Positions 52,521 to 61,094 are shown, counted from the first letter of the stretch. The stretch is 64,000 nt of DNA from an uncultured Erythrobacter sp. (GCA_947488755.1 CANLAD010000001.1:2241501-2305500); one strand, 5' to 3'. A program made the numbers and translations. Notes: generated from the letters alone by a model not told the origin.

Positions 52521-53861
52521 TCATTTTTTCTTATTGATAATCCATGAGTGCGCTTTCGCGATTGTCGTTTCGGAACAATCAAATTTCGCGGTCAGCGCGT
52601 TTTCAATCCTCTTCCGCATTGGGCGCTCGTCTTCGACGTTGAGATCTCTGAGCCGCACCACTCCAAGAGCGCCTTGGAACGGTTCGACTGACAAGCCTCG
52701 GTACGCGCCGGTTGCTTGCGCCTTCGCATACCTCTTCTTTCTCGATCCAGAGTACAAAAATTCGGTCATAAGTGGTTTTGGTGCTGAACGTAGCGCTGTA
52801 GCAACTGCAATTGCCAAGCCATCGCTTTCACGATGTTCACTAAAGACAACGAGATCCAGTACCTCCTCCGCCCGCTCCCCCACCAGCATAGCCAGCCGCT
52901 CAATCCCGGCAGCCCAACCGACTGCCGGAGTGTGTGGTCCTCCTAAGGAATACAACAAACCGTCATAGCGACCGCCACCAAGAACAGTACTTTGTGCTCC
53001 GAGGGTCGCTGCCGCAGACGAGTTCTCGCTTGGGATAAATTCGAAAGCGGTATGGCGATAGTAGTCCAATCCACGAACTAGACTCGTGGCTCGCGCATAT
53101 TTCACCCCCGCCGCTTTCAAGCCGGATTCAACGTCATCAAAAAACCGGAGAGCATCTTCCGATAGGTAAGCGTCGATCGTAGGGGCTTCGGCCAGAAATT
53201 TTTGGTCGCGTCGATCCTTGCTGTCCAATATCCGAAGCGGATTCTTTTGTAGGCGCTCTTGCGAATCTTCAGAAAGGTGCGGGCGATATAGTTCAAAATA
53301 CTCAATTAGAGCTCGTCGCCAGACTTCCCTGCTGTGCGCATCGCCCAGGGTGTTAAGGTGGAGCGTGACGTCTTGGATCCCAAGCTCGCGCAGCAATTGA
53401 TCGGCGAAGGCCAGCAGCTCGACATCGGCCTGCGGTTCGGCCGCGCCGATAATCTCGGCATCGATCTGATGGAACTGGCGATAGCGGCCTTTTTGCGGGC
53501 GCTCATAGCGGAATAGCGGGCCGTGGGTCGCAAGTTTCAAAGGCGCATGCTGCCGCCAGCCATTTGTGAGATAGGCGCGCGCGATCCCGGCGGTGAATTC
53601 GGGTCGCAGCGTAAGCGATTCGCCCCCGCGATCCTCGAACGAATACATCTCCTTCGACACGACATCGGTCGTTTCGCCCAGCGAGCGCGCGAACACCTCG
53701 GTCCGCTCGAACACCGGAAATTCGGCGCGGCGAAAGCGGTAGAGCTTGCGCACACGCTCGAAGGTTTCGACCACGAAGGCGAAAGCCTCCGCATCGGGTC
53801 CGAAGATGTCCTGCGTGCCGCGGATGGCCTGCGGGACGGATTGCTTGCTTGCCTTGCTCAT
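52521..53861 (-). CDS. hisS: Histidyl-tRNA synthetase (compositionally mosaic)
   Basis: A 446-residue class II synthetase charging tRNA(His). Motif 2 ([20 protein letters not shown]), the histidine-binding [15 protein letters not shown] and motif 3 ([13 protein letters not shown]) are all present, so the enzyme looks functional. The start at 53861 ([20 protein letters not shown]) is followed by normal G/C-rich coding. From about 53340 to the stop the DNA changes: hand-counted 60-bp lines give 45-50% GC against about 67% upstream, with many A/T-ending codons. This suggests the distal two-thirds were imported by homologous or homeologous recombination. The stop is followed by the hairpin repeat at 52414-52499. 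Confidence 0.95.
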   Translation of the reverse strand: MSKASKQSVPQAIRGTQDIFGPDAEAFAFVVETFERVRKLYRFRRAEFPVFERTEVFARSLGETTDVVSKEMYSFEDRGGESLTLRPEFTAGIARAYLTNGWRQHAPLKLATHGPLFRYERPQKGRYRQFHQIDAEIIGAAEPQADVELLAFADQLLRELGIQDVTLHLNTLGDAHSREVWRRALIEYFELYRPHLSEDSQERLQKNPLRILDSKDRRDQKFLAEAPTIDAYLSEDALRFFDDVESGLKAAGVKYARATSLVRGLDYYRHTAFEFIPSENSSAAATLGAQSTVLGGGRYDGLLYSLGGPHTPAVGWAAGIERLAMLVGERAEEVLDLVVFSEHRESDGLAIAVATALRSAPKPLMTEFLYSGSRKKRYAKAQATGAYRGLSVEPFQGALGVVRLRDLNVEDERPMRKRIENALTAKFDCSETTIAKAHSWIINKKK

Positions 53862-53999
53862 TGCAGGGGCGATTAGGCGACACTTGAACTTGCCGCAACA
53901 CGGCTCGCAAGCTAAGCGCCGCGCCACCGGCTCGCAGGTGGATTGCGGGCCTCCCGATTTAGCCACACCAGTGTAAACGCAATTCAGGACCGTTCATTC

Positions 54000-54527
54000 A
54001 TGCGCATCGAGAATATCCCCACCGGAGACAATCCACCCGAAGAGCTCAACGTCGTGATCGAAGTCCCGACCGGGGGCGAGCCGGTGAAGTACGAATTCGA
54101 CAAGGAATCAGGCGCGCTGTTCGTCGATCGCATCCTGCACACGCCGATGCGCTATCCGGCCAATTACGGCTTTGTCCCGCACACGCTGTCGCCCGATGGC
54201 GACCCGCTCGATGCGCTGGTGATTGCCGAGACGCCGTTCGTGCCCGGCTGCGTCGTGCGGGCGCGGCCCATCGGTGTGCTGAACCTGGAAGACGAGCATG
54301 GCGGCGATGAAAAGCTGGTCTGCGTGCCGGTCGACACGACCTATCCCTATTATTCGGCTGCACACGAGAAAAGCGACCTGCCGCCGATCGTCTTCGAACA
54401 GATCGAGCACTTCTTTACCCACTACAAGGATCTGGAAAAGAAGAAGTGGGTGCGCATCGGCAAATGGGGCGACCATGCCGAAGCGTGTCAGATCGTGGTC
54501 GAGGCGATCGAACGGGCGAAGAAGTAG
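54000..54527 (+). CDS. ppa: Inorganic pyrophosphatase
   Basis: A 175-residue family I soluble pyrophosphatase that drives biosynthetic reactions by removing PPi. KYEFDKESGALFVDRILHTP, YPANYGFVPHTLSPDGDPLD with the metal-binding aspartates, and HFFTHYKDLEKKKWVRIGKW are standard. ATG 54000 (MRIENIPTGDNPPEELN) has AGGA upstream; the longer upstream frame is not conserved. It is divergent from hisS and is followed by the GIY-YIG element 73 bp downstream. Confidence 0.97.
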   Translation: MRIENIPTGDNPPEELNVVIEVPTGGEPVKYEFDKESGALFVDRILHTPMRYPANYGFVPHTLSPDGDPLDALVIAETPFVPGCVVRARPIGVLNLEDEHGGDEKLVCVPVDTTYPYYSAAHEKSDLPPIVFEQIEHFFTHYKDLEKKKWVRIGKWGDHAEACQIVVEAIERAKK

Positions 54528-54600
54528 GCGGGTTTTGACGAGCGAATGAAAGTCCGCTGGCGACCCGATTGCGAATACGTCCGTCAGCATAACCCACCGT

Positions 54601-54628
54601 CGTCATCCCAGCGAAAGCTGGGATCGCT
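54601..54628 (+). repeat. Left 28-bp hairpin repeat of the GIY-YIG element
   Basis: CGTC plus the ATCCCAGC-GAAA-GCTGGGAT hairpin plus CGCT. It is the exact reverse complement of 54940-54967 and lies 24 bp upstream of the nuclease start. Confidence 0.93.
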
Positions 54629-54652
54629 CCCATCCTGGTCTATACCCCGACG

Positions 54653-54934
54653 ATGGGCGGATGGGTCTACATCATGACAAACAAGCCTCACGGCGTTCTC
54701 TATATGGGAGTCACCGCCGATCTGCTCGCTCGCGTCGCGCAGCATCGTGAAGGTAAAGGATCAGCGTTCTGCCGTCGCTACGGCCTTACCCGCCTCATCC
54801 ATGCGGAGCCTTTTGAAGATATCGAAAGCGCTATTCGGCGCGAGAAGGCGATGAAGGCTTGGAAACGTAGCTGGAAAATCGAACTGATTGAGCAATCCAA
54901 TCCCGAATGGGATGACCTCTACGGTCAGCTTTGA
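54653..54934 (+). CDS. GIY-YIG nuclease family protein
   Basis: A 93-residue single-domain GIY-YIG nuclease. The motif pair is WVYIMTN (Y6) and LYMGVT (Y17-M-G19). The catalytic arginine is R27 (LLARVAQHR), the metal-binding glutamate E64 (AIRREKAMKAW), and N83 (SNPEWDDLY) follows. All canonical catalytic positions are present, so an active nuclease is plausible. It belongs with the small YhbQ/UPF0213-like group, whose cellular role is unclear. No DNA-binding domain is attached. The ATG at 54653 has only a weak ribosome binding site. The gene fills the space between the 28-bp inverted repeats almost completely. Confidence 0.9.
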   Translation: MGGWVYIMTNKPHGVLYMGVTADLLARVAQHREGKGSAFCRRYGLTRLIHAEPFEDIESAIRREKAMKAWKRSWKIELIEQSNPEWDDLYGQL

Positions 54935-54939
54935 CCGAC

Positions 54940-54967
54940 AGCGATCCCAGCTTTCGCTGGGATGACG
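54940..54967 (-). repeat. Right 28-bp hairpin repeat of the GIY-YIG element
   Basis: The exact reverse complement of 54601-54628, starting 5 bp after the nuclease stop codon. It ends 32 bp before the convergent BON-MscS gene and may also act in transcript termination or stability. Confidence 0.93.
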
Positions 54968-54999
54968 AGGGACGGACGGTTTCACACCCGAATCACCAT

Positions 55000-56484
55000 T
55001 CACTCCACCGGTCGCGAGCTGTCCAGCAGGTCGTTCGCCTGTTCGGCATCGCTCGCGCGTTCGGCTTCGACCAGTTCGCTGATTTCGCTTTCGGGGCGCA
55101 CGTCTTGGGCGCTTTCGTCGATTGGCGGGCGCTTGCGTTGTTTGTCCGGCGCCGGTGTCGTCTCGCCGCCACCCTCGTCCGCCATCGCTTCCATCAGCTT
55201 GGCTGAACCGCCGATCGGCAGCGGGTCGGTGCGTGCGTCGAAGCGCAGACGGTAGATCGGCTCGGGCAGCGCGAAGCCGCCTTCTTCGAGCGCTTCCTTG
55301 ACCGCCGCAATCCCGAGGCTGCGCGACTTGAACCAGTCCGCCTCGCGCTGATCGACCCAGGCCATGAACAGGATGACGATGTTCGAATCGCCAACCTGCG
55401 TCACCCGGCCGCCCGGTGCCGGGTCGGACAGAACGAAGCCCAGCCCTTCCAGCACTTCGGCCCCCAGCTTCATCGCCGCGCGCGGATCGTCGTCGGCGTC
55501 GATCCCCAGCTCGAAATCGAAGCGCCGCTGCGGATTGCGGGTGTAGTTGAGGATCACCGCCTTGAAGACCTGGCTGTTGGGAATGCGCAGGTGATTGCCC
55601 TGCAGCGTCATCAGGATCGTCGCGCGGCTGGTCAGGCGGATGACGCGGCCCTCCAGCTCGTCGATCACCACATGGTCGTTGGGGCGAAACGGCTGGCGCA
55701 GGCTCAGCATGATGGAGGCGACGTAGTTCTCGATCGTGTCGCGCATCGCGAAGCCGAGTGCGATCCCGATCAGACCCGCCCCGCCCAGCACCGCGCCAAG
55801 CAAGGCGCCCGCGCCAAGCATGTCGAGCGCGATGACGATCCCGCCAACCACGAAGACGAAACGGATCGCGCTGCGGATCAGTTCGGCGAGAAAGGCGTTG
55901 GGCGCAATCCGCTTCCACAGCGCGCCGAACCCGGCGATGATGTAGCCTAGCGCTCCGATGATCAGCGCCACCAGCACCGCGACGGCGAGCAACGGCAACA
56001 GGATAATACTCGAATCTATCAATTCGCGCGCCTGCCCTAGGATCGACAGGTTCTCTTCCACTGAAAGATCGCGCTCGATCGCGTTCTCGACCGTTACCAC
56101 CCCCGACACGAGTTCGGCGATCCCGACCGCTTCGTCGATCGTTTCGGCATCGGGCAGCGTGCCGGACAGGAAGACCACGCCTTCTTCGACGCGGACCTGC
56201 ACGTTCTCATAGTCTGGCAATTGGCCGAAAATCGCCTTGATACGCTGCGAGATCCGCTCGTCCTCACCCGGCTCCTGTTCCTGCTCAATGGGCTGCTCGG
56301 GCGCAGCCGTCTCGCTGGTGTCGGGCGTTTCGGGAGCCGCCGGAAGCAGCGCTAGCGCAGGATGCGTCAATCCAGTCAGCAACATCACGCCAAGCAAAGT
56401 GGCGCAAAGCCGCCGAAGCGGGTGGTGTCCGGTTTCCAACAAGGCCCCCTTCCGGTCATCGCCGCGCAGCGGCGGTCGATGCAC
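55000..56484 (-). CDS. MscS-family channel with N-terminal BON domain
   Basis: A 494-residue exported membrane protein. A signal-like segment (about residues 25-45) is followed by an acidic linker, a BON domain (about 75-145: ISQRIKAIFGQLPDYENVQV, VFLSGTLPDAETIDEAVGIA), membrane helices and the MscS pore and beta domain (LIGIALGFAMRDTIENYVAS, FRPNDHVVIDELEGRVIRLT). BON domains bind membranes or lipids. The C-terminus is charged and disordered. The start is uncertain: GTG 56484, or a TTG near residue 16 with GGAAGGGGG just upstream. It is the third MscS-family gene in the window and converges on the GIY-YIG element. Confidence 0.88.
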   Translation of the reverse strand: MHRPPLRGDDRKGALLETGHHPLRRLCATLLGVMLLTGLTHPALALLPAAPETPDTSETAAPEQPIEQEQEPGEDERISQRIKAIFGQLPDYENVQVRVEEGVVFLSGTLPDAETIDEAVGIAELVSGVVTVENAIERDLSVEENLSILGQARELIDSSIILLPLLAVAVLVALIIGALGYIIAGFGALWKRIAPNAFLAELIRSAIRFVFVVGGIVIALDMLGAGALLGAVLGGAGLIGIALGFAMRDTIENYVASIMLSLRQPFRPNDHVVIDELEGRVIRLTSRATILMTLQGNHLRIPNSQVFKAVILNYTRNPQRRFDFELGIDADDDPRAAMKLGAEVLEGLGFVLSDPAPGGRVTQVGDSNIVILFMAWVDQREADWFKSRSLGIAAVKEALEEGGFALPEPIYRLRFDARTDPLPIGGSAKLMEAMADEGGGETTPAPDKQRKRPPIDESAQDVRPESEISELVEAERASDAEQANDLLDSSRPVE

Positions 56485-56530
56485 AAACCGGTGAGCGAGG
56501 GTCAGCGTTCCCGTGGCGGTTGCCGCACGA

Positions 56531-56929
56531 TCAGACCAGAGCGAACATGACCTTGAAGATGCCGGTCAGCGCGACCGGCAGCAGGATCGCAAGCAACCAG
56601 AGGCCGATCGTGTCGCGGCGAAACTCGCGTGCAAGCGCTGGATCGGCGGCATCGGCATCGGAAAGCCCGGTCCAGCGCTTCTCGAACCAGCGGCACGCCG
56701 GAATGATCGCGGCGACCAGGATGATAAGTGCCATGTATGGCAGTATCGAAGGCAGGCCCTGATCCATCGCCTTGACCGTCATGAAAATTTGCAGGCCGGT
56801 ATAAACGAGCAAAGCGTAGGCGACATGATCGCTCATCGCCTTGCGCCAATCACGTGCCGGCGCGGCATCCGCTGGCTCTTGCGGCAGCTCTTGCCGCGCC
56901 AGGCGATTGTTGTGTGTCAGATCATTCAT
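56531..56929 (-). CDS. Uncharacterised small membrane protein
   Basis: A 132-residue inner-membrane protein with three predicted helices (SDHVAYALLVYTGLQIFMTV, ILPYMALIILVAAIIPACRW, and TIGLWLLAILLPVALTGIFK). The N-terminal 30 residues are polar. No family recognised. The ATG at 56929 has GGAG upstream; an alternative ATG at 56944 is in frame. It lies 46 bp upstream of the BON-MscS gene on the same strand and could be co-transcribed with it. Confidence 0.65.
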   Translation of the reverse strand: MNDLTHNNRLARQELPQEPADAAPARDWRKAMSDHVAYALLVYTGLQIFMTVKAMDQGLPSILPYMALIILVAAIIPACRWFEKRWTGLSDADAADPALAREFRRDTIGLWLLAILLPVALTGIFKVMFALV

Positions 56930-57189
56930 GGCTTCCGCTCCCACCCGTGGCCCTTAATTTTCTGTGACACTTTTATCTCAAACCTCGCGCAATTGTGCAA
57001 GCGCCGTAACTATGAACTTATTATATTGCGCGATTTGCAATTGAGCGCTTCTGCAGGCTGATCGACCGTGGTTCAGCGCAACACCCGGTGCTCGACCCCG
57101 CTCGCCGGAAAAACGGCTAAGCAAAAATCCTGCCAATAGGGGATCGCCACCCTTTCATGGCCGCGCGAGGGTGCTAAGGTTCGCGCGCA
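56930..57189. promoter_or_regulatory. AT-rich divergent promoter region upstream of lptB
   Basis: 260 bp between divergent genes with an AT-rich core at about 56955-57050. It contains TTGTGCAA (56993-57000), ATATTGC (57023-57029), TTTGCAATTGAGCGC (57034-57048). The same word types occur upstream of scoA at 40700-40816. It presumably holds the lptB-rpoN promoter. Confidence 0.45.
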
Positions 57190-57987
57190 ATGGATACGCC
57201 GAATATCGAAGAACTGGTCGAAGCCGCCGCCGATGGGCCGAGCGATGCCACCGCGCCGCTGCCCGATGGCGGGCTGGAAGTCGTCTCGATCGCGAAAAGC
57301 TATGACAAGCGCGCGGTGCTGACCGATATTTCGCTGACGGTAGCGAAAGGCGAGGTGCTCGGCCTGCTCGGCCCCAACGGCGCGGGCAAGACCACGTGCT
57401 TTTATTCGATCATGGGCCTCGTCAAACCCGATTCGGGCCGCATCCTGATGGATGGCGAGGATGTGACCAACCTGCCGATGTATCGCCGCGCGATCCTTGG
57501 CCTTGGCTATCTGCCGCAGGAGACCAGCATCTTTCGCGGACTGACGGTCGAACAGAACATCGAATGCGTGCTCGAAATGGTCGAGCCCGATGCGGACACA
57601 CGTGCGCAGGAACTGGAGCGGCTGCTGGGCGAATTCGGGCTTACGCGTCTGCGCGCCAGCCCGGCGATGGCGCTGTCGGGCGGGGAGCGGCGGCGCTGCG
57701 AGATTGCGCGCGCATTGGCGGCAAAGCCCTCGATCATGCTGCTCGATGAGCCCTTCGCCGGGATTGACCCGCTGTCGATCAGCGACATTCGCGATCTGGT
57801 CAAAGACCTGAAGCGGCGCGGGATCGGGGTGCTCATCACCGATCACAATGTGCGCGAAACCCTCGACATCGTCGATCGCGCCTGCATCATATATGGCGGG
57901 CAGGTGCTGTTTGCCGGTACGCCGCAGGATCTGGTCGCGGATGAAAACGTCAAACGGCTTTATCTGGGCGAAGGCTTTACCCTTTAG
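57190..57987 (+). CDS. lptB: LPS export ABC transporter ATP-binding protein
   Basis: A 265-residue ABC ATPase driving lipopolysaccharide extraction by the Lpt complex. Walker A (GLLGPNGAGKTTCFYSIMGL), the Q-loop (YLPQETSIFRGLTVEQNI), ABC signature (LSGGERRRCEIARAL), Walker B (SIMLLDEPFAGIDPLS) and H-loop (VLITDHNVRETL) are complete, and GLLGPNGAGKTTCFYS is typical of LptB. A 28-residue N-terminal extension precedes the conserved start. rpoN follows 11 bp later, the classical lptB-rpoN arrangement. lptA and lptC are not in the window upstream. Confidence 0.95.
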   Translation: MDTPNIEELVEAAADGPSDATAPLPDGGLEVVSIAKSYDKRAVLTDISLTVAKGEVLGLLGPNGAGKTTCFYSIMGLVKPDSGRILMDGEDVTNLPMYRRAILGLGYLPQETSIFRGLTVEQNIECVLEMVEPDADTRAQELERLLGEFGLTRLRASPAMALSGGERRRCEIARALAAKPSIMLLDEPFAGIDPLSISDIRDLVKDLKRRGIGVLITDHNVRETLDIVDRACIIYGGQVLFAGTPQDLVADENVKRLYLGEGFTL

Positions 57988-57998
57988 GACTGCATTCG

Positions 57999-59489
57999 AT
58001 GGCCCTGGGTCCGCGCCTCGATCTTCGTCAAACCCAATCGCTGGTGATGACGCCGCAACTGCAGCAGGCGATCAAGCTGCTGGCGGCGTCCAATCTCGAA
58101 ATCGAAAGTTTCGTTTCCGAAGCGCTCGAAGCCAATCCGCTGCTCGAAGCGGGATCGGTGTCGCGCGAGGATAGCGGTAATGAGAGTGGCGAGAGCGAGA
58201 CCCCGCGCGAGGAGCCGACCGCCGATTTGCTGATTGCGCAAGGCGGGGGCGAAGGCGACGCTCCGCTCGATATCGACACCAGCGCGCTGGACCGCGACCG
58301 GGATACCGGCGCCGCAAATGCCGAGTGGGGCGCGGCAGATGGCTCAGCCGGGGTAGGCTTTGAAGATTTGCCCGACATCGCCGCGACCCGCGCTGGCGAG
58401 ACAACCCTTGTCGAACATCTCGACCGGCAGATCGGCGCGCTCGCGGTCAATGCGCGCGAAGCCTTCGCCGCGCGCCATATCGCCGGACTGCTGGACGAAG
58501 CGGGCTATCTCCACACTTCGCTCGATGAAATCACCGCCGATCTTGGCATATCGCGCGACGAGGCAGACGACGCGCTCACCGTCGTGCAGATGTGCGATCC
58601 CACCGGCGTGGGCGCGCGCGACCTTGCCGAATGCCTTGCCCTGCAGGCGCGCGAGGCGGATCGCTTCGATCCCTGTATGCGCGCGCTGATCGACAATCTC
58701 GAACTGGTCGCGCGCGGTGAAGTCGCGAAGCTCAAGCGCCTGTGCGAAGTCGATGACGAAGATTTCGCCGACATGCTGGGCGAGCTGCGCGGCTACGATC
58801 CGCGCCCCGGCCTCGCCTTCGCACCCGCAGCCGCAGCCGCCAATGCGGTTGTGCCCGACGTGCTGCTGAGCGCGAACGATGCGGGGGGCTGGGACATCGC
58901 GCTGAACGAAGCGACGCTGCCGCGCCTCATCGTCAATCGCGGATATTTCGTGGAGCTGGACAGCGGCGGGGCGGACAAGGCGACGAAGGGCTGGCTGAAG
59001 GAAAAGCTGGCCGATGCGCACTGGCTCATCCGCGCGCTCGATCAGCGCCAGAAAACGATCCTCAAGACCGCTGCCGAAATCGTCAAACAGCAAGAGGGGT
59101 TTTTCCGCCGCGGCGTCGCCGAGCTGCGACCGCTCACGCTGCGCGATGTGGCCACCGAGATCGACATGCACGAATCGACCGTGAGCCGCGTCACCTCGGG
59201 AAAGTACCTGTCCTGCGATCGCGGTTGCTTCGAGCTCAAATATTTCTTCTCCAGCGGCGTCGCCTCCAGCGATGGCGAAGGCGCATCCGCCGAAGCGATC
59301 AAGGCCCGCATCCGCGCACTGACCGAAGCGGAGGATCCCAAAAAGGTGCTGTCCGACCAGAAACTCGCCGACATGCTGAAAGAAGAGGGCTTCGATCTCG
59401 CCCGGCGCACGGTCGCGAAATACCGCGAAGCAATCGGGATCGGTTCAAGCGCGGAGCGGCGGCGGCTCAAGAAGCTGGCGGGGATTTAA
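57999..59489 (+). CDS. rpoN: RNA polymerase sigma-54 factor
   Basis: A 496-residue sigma-54. Region I is glutamine/leucine-rich (LRQTQSLVMTPQLQQAIKLL), region II is acidic and variable (about 50-130), and region III contains the core-binding domain, the DNA-binding helices (TLRDVATEIDMHESTVSRVT) and the RpoN box ARRTVAKYRE near the C-terminus. It directs transcription that needs AAA+ enhancer-binding activators. The start follows lptB by 11 bp in a shared operon. The usual downstream hpf/ptsN genes are absent; a convergent unrelated pair follows instead. Confidence 0.96.
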   Translation: MALGPRLDLRQTQSLVMTPQLQQAIKLLAASNLEIESFVSEALEANPLLEAGSVSREDSGNESGESETPREEPTADLLIAQGGGEGDAPLDIDTSALDRDRDTGAANAEWGAADGSAGVGFEDLPDIAATRAGETTLVEHLDRQIGALAVNAREAFAARHIAGLLDEAGYLHTSLDEITADLGISRDEADDALTVVQMCDPTGVGARDLAECLALQAREADRFDPCMRALIDNLELVARGEVAKLKRLCEVDDEDFADMLGELRGYDPRPGLAFAPAAAAANAVVPDVLLSANDAGGWDIALNEATLPRLIVNRGYFVELDSGGADKATKGWLKEKLADAHWLIRALDQRQKTILKTAAEIVKQQEGFFRRGVAELRPLTLRDVATEIDMHESTVSRVTSGKYLSCDRGCFELKYFFSSGVASSDGEGASAEAIKARIRALTEAEDPKKVLSDQKLADMLKEEGFDLARRTVAKYREAIGIGSSAERRRLKKLAGI

Positions 59490-59513
59490 GCGGTCACCCC
59501 GCGAGCGCCGCAA

Positions 59514-60134
59514 TCATTCGGTGGCGGGCACCCCGAATACCTCCGGCCAGCCAAGCCATTCCTTGCGCATCGCTTCGATGTCGAGATCCCGGACAAGGGG
59601 CGCCGGAAGCTGCGCGGTCAAACCCACGATCGCTTCTGCAGAGAATTGCAGCTCCTGCTCAATCTCATTCATGTCGCCAGCGCGAACGAGATCATCCACC
59701 GCAGGCACTCGCAAAAGGAAAACGCTGAGCAGCCGCGCCTGTATCAAAGCGTGCGGCGCGTGCTTCTGTGAAAGCTTCTCGTATCGATCACGGTCAAGCG
59801 CTTTTGCCGATGCAAGATCGTCGACGAGCCAGCAGATTTCGCGATAGCGATAGTGAGGCTCGAGCGAGTAGGTCTCCCGATCATCGGTAAGACCGAGGCG
59901 AAGGTCCATAAGCTTTCCGTTGTCGAAATATTGGGTGGCCTCGAACATGGACCTGGCCAGCGTCAGGTTCGGCGGCGTCGGCTCTTCGGCCAGTTGGGCA
60001 CAATTGATCGAGAGCTCATCGAGCACGTGCGTGAAAATCGCGGCCGCGATCTGCAGATGCGCGCGGACTTCCGCCGCTGCCTTGAGACGCGGGGAAAGCT
60101 GATCTTCCGCCTTCCTTTTGAAAAGGCCGAGCAT
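59514..60134 (-). CDS. Uncharacterised protein paired with DUF4375
   Basis: A 206-residue soluble, mostly helical protein that I do not recognise. It has no signal peptide or membrane segment. Typical stretches are MLGLFKRKAEDQLSPRLKAA and YRYREICWLVDDLASAKALD. Its ATG follows the DUF4375 TAA directly, so the two genes are translationally coupled and probably act together. Composition is like its neighbours. Confidence 0.6.
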   Translation of the reverse strand: MLGLFKRKAEDQLSPRLKAAAEVRAHLQIAAAIFTHVLDELSINCAQLAEEPTPPNLTLARSMFEATQYFDNGKLMDLRLGLTDDRETYSLEPHYRYREICWLVDDLASAKALDRDRYEKLSQKHAPHALIQARLLSVFLLRVPAVDDLVRAGDMNEIEQELQFSAEAIVGLTAQLPAPLVRDLDIEAMRKEWLGWPEVFGVPATE

Positions 60135-61094
60135 TTACTGTCTCCCCGGGGCGATTTGCGGTGAGATCGGATCGAAGCCCTCGCGGCAGAGGTAGCCATC
60201 GATCATCGCCAGCGGGATCTTGCTTCGCGGGCTTTTCTCGCCCGCCATCAGCAACCCGCCTTTCCCCTCAGGCATGACGAAGATATCGCCAACGCCTGCG
60301 CTTGTGGCAACGCGAAAGATAACGCCGCCCGCTTCGCCCTGGGGATTGGCGGAAAGACAGCTTTCAAACGTTATGTCGCCGGGGGTGACCCGGCAAATGT
60401 AGTTCAAAAGCTGATGCGCGGGATCTTCCTGCTGCTGGCGACGACGATTGGCCTCTCGCTCCTGCAAGCGCTGTTCGCGCATCGGGTTGCGGGTCGAAAG
60501 CGCGCTCATCGCCTCGCGATATTGGGCGTCCGGGAGCGCTTCGAGTTGCGGCATCTCGCTGATCCAGCCTCCAAGGCCCTCTCTCAGCTGATCGCCAATC
60601 CCGGCATAGAACCGCTGATCCAGCCGTTCGACAAAGCTGTCCTCATCGCCAAAACCTGCCCGTTCGGCCACGCCGTCGAAGCGGTCCGGCGCGGCCTTGG
60701 AGAACGTCAGGAACTGATCGAAAACCTCAATCGCCTCACGATGTCCAATGGCGTTGAGGCCTGACCTGATGTCGTCGATAATGAAGTCGTGCCAACCCGA
60801 ATTGTGCGCAAACTGACCGTGGCCGCCATTATTGACCTGCGCGATGTAGTAATCGACGTGAAAGGCCCACATGGCGGCTTGCGGCAGTTCGTCTCTTTCG
60901 AAACCGCAGCGTTGCAACGCGTGATTGACGAATTGCACGACCTCATAGGCGAGCGAGGCAGCGTCCAATCCGGGTTGAACCGAGGCCTGTCTGACGATGA
61001 TGCTCAGACCATCATTGGCTGGCATCCCGGTAACAAGCTTCAACTTTGGGCCATCGGGCTTCGGTTTCAGCCCTTTGCGTCCAAATGTGGTCAT
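60135..61094 (-). CDS. DUF4375 (DMP19-like) domain protein
   Basis: A 319-residue cytoplasmic protein. The segment YYIAQVNNGGHGQFAHNSGW is the hallmark of DUF4375/DMP19-like proteins; the family's founding member, Neisseria DMP19, is an acidic DNA mimic that inactivates a transcription factor. Residues 40-200 form this domain. The C-terminal 100 residues (LLNYICRVTPGDITFESCLS) are a separate beta-rich unit. The segment is not conspicuously acidic, so DNA mimicry is not assumed. It is co-directional with and directly upstream of the 206-residue unknown. Confidence 0.7.
   Translation of the reverse strand: MTTFGRKGLKPKPDGPKLKLVTGMPANDGLSIIVRQASVQPGLDAASLAYEVVQFVNHALQRCGFERDELPQAAMWAFHVDYYIAQVNNGGHGQFAHNSGWHDFIIDDIRSGLNAIGHREAIEVFDQFLTFSKAAPDRFDGVAERAGFGDEDSFVERLDQRFYAGIGDQLREGLGGWISEMPQLEALPDAQYREAMSALSTRNPMREQRLQEREANRRRQQQEDPAHQLLNYICRVTPGDITFESCLSANPQGEAGGVIFRVATSAGVGDIFVMPEGKGGLLMAGEKSPRSKIPLAMIDGYLCREGFDPISPQIAPGRQ

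Larger units (their letters stand above)
54601..54967 (+). mobile_element. 367-bp GIY-YIG nuclease element with hairpin terminal repeats
   Basis: Perfect 28-bp inverted repeats at 54601-54628 and 54940-54967 enclose a single gene. Each repeat begins CGTC and contains ATCCCAGC-GAAA-GCTGGGAT, an 8-bp stem with a GNRA-type loop. The repeats are oriented head-to-head like transposon ends or a REP pair. No obvious target-site duplication flanks it. The unit looks like a small cassette moved or maintained by its nuclease, though mobility is inferred, not seen. Confidence 0.65.

Noticed and set aside
54601..54967. Target-site duplication around the GIY-YIG element
   Set aside because: I compared the flanks by eye and saw no convincing direct repeat, so transposition by a duplicating mechanism is not claimed.
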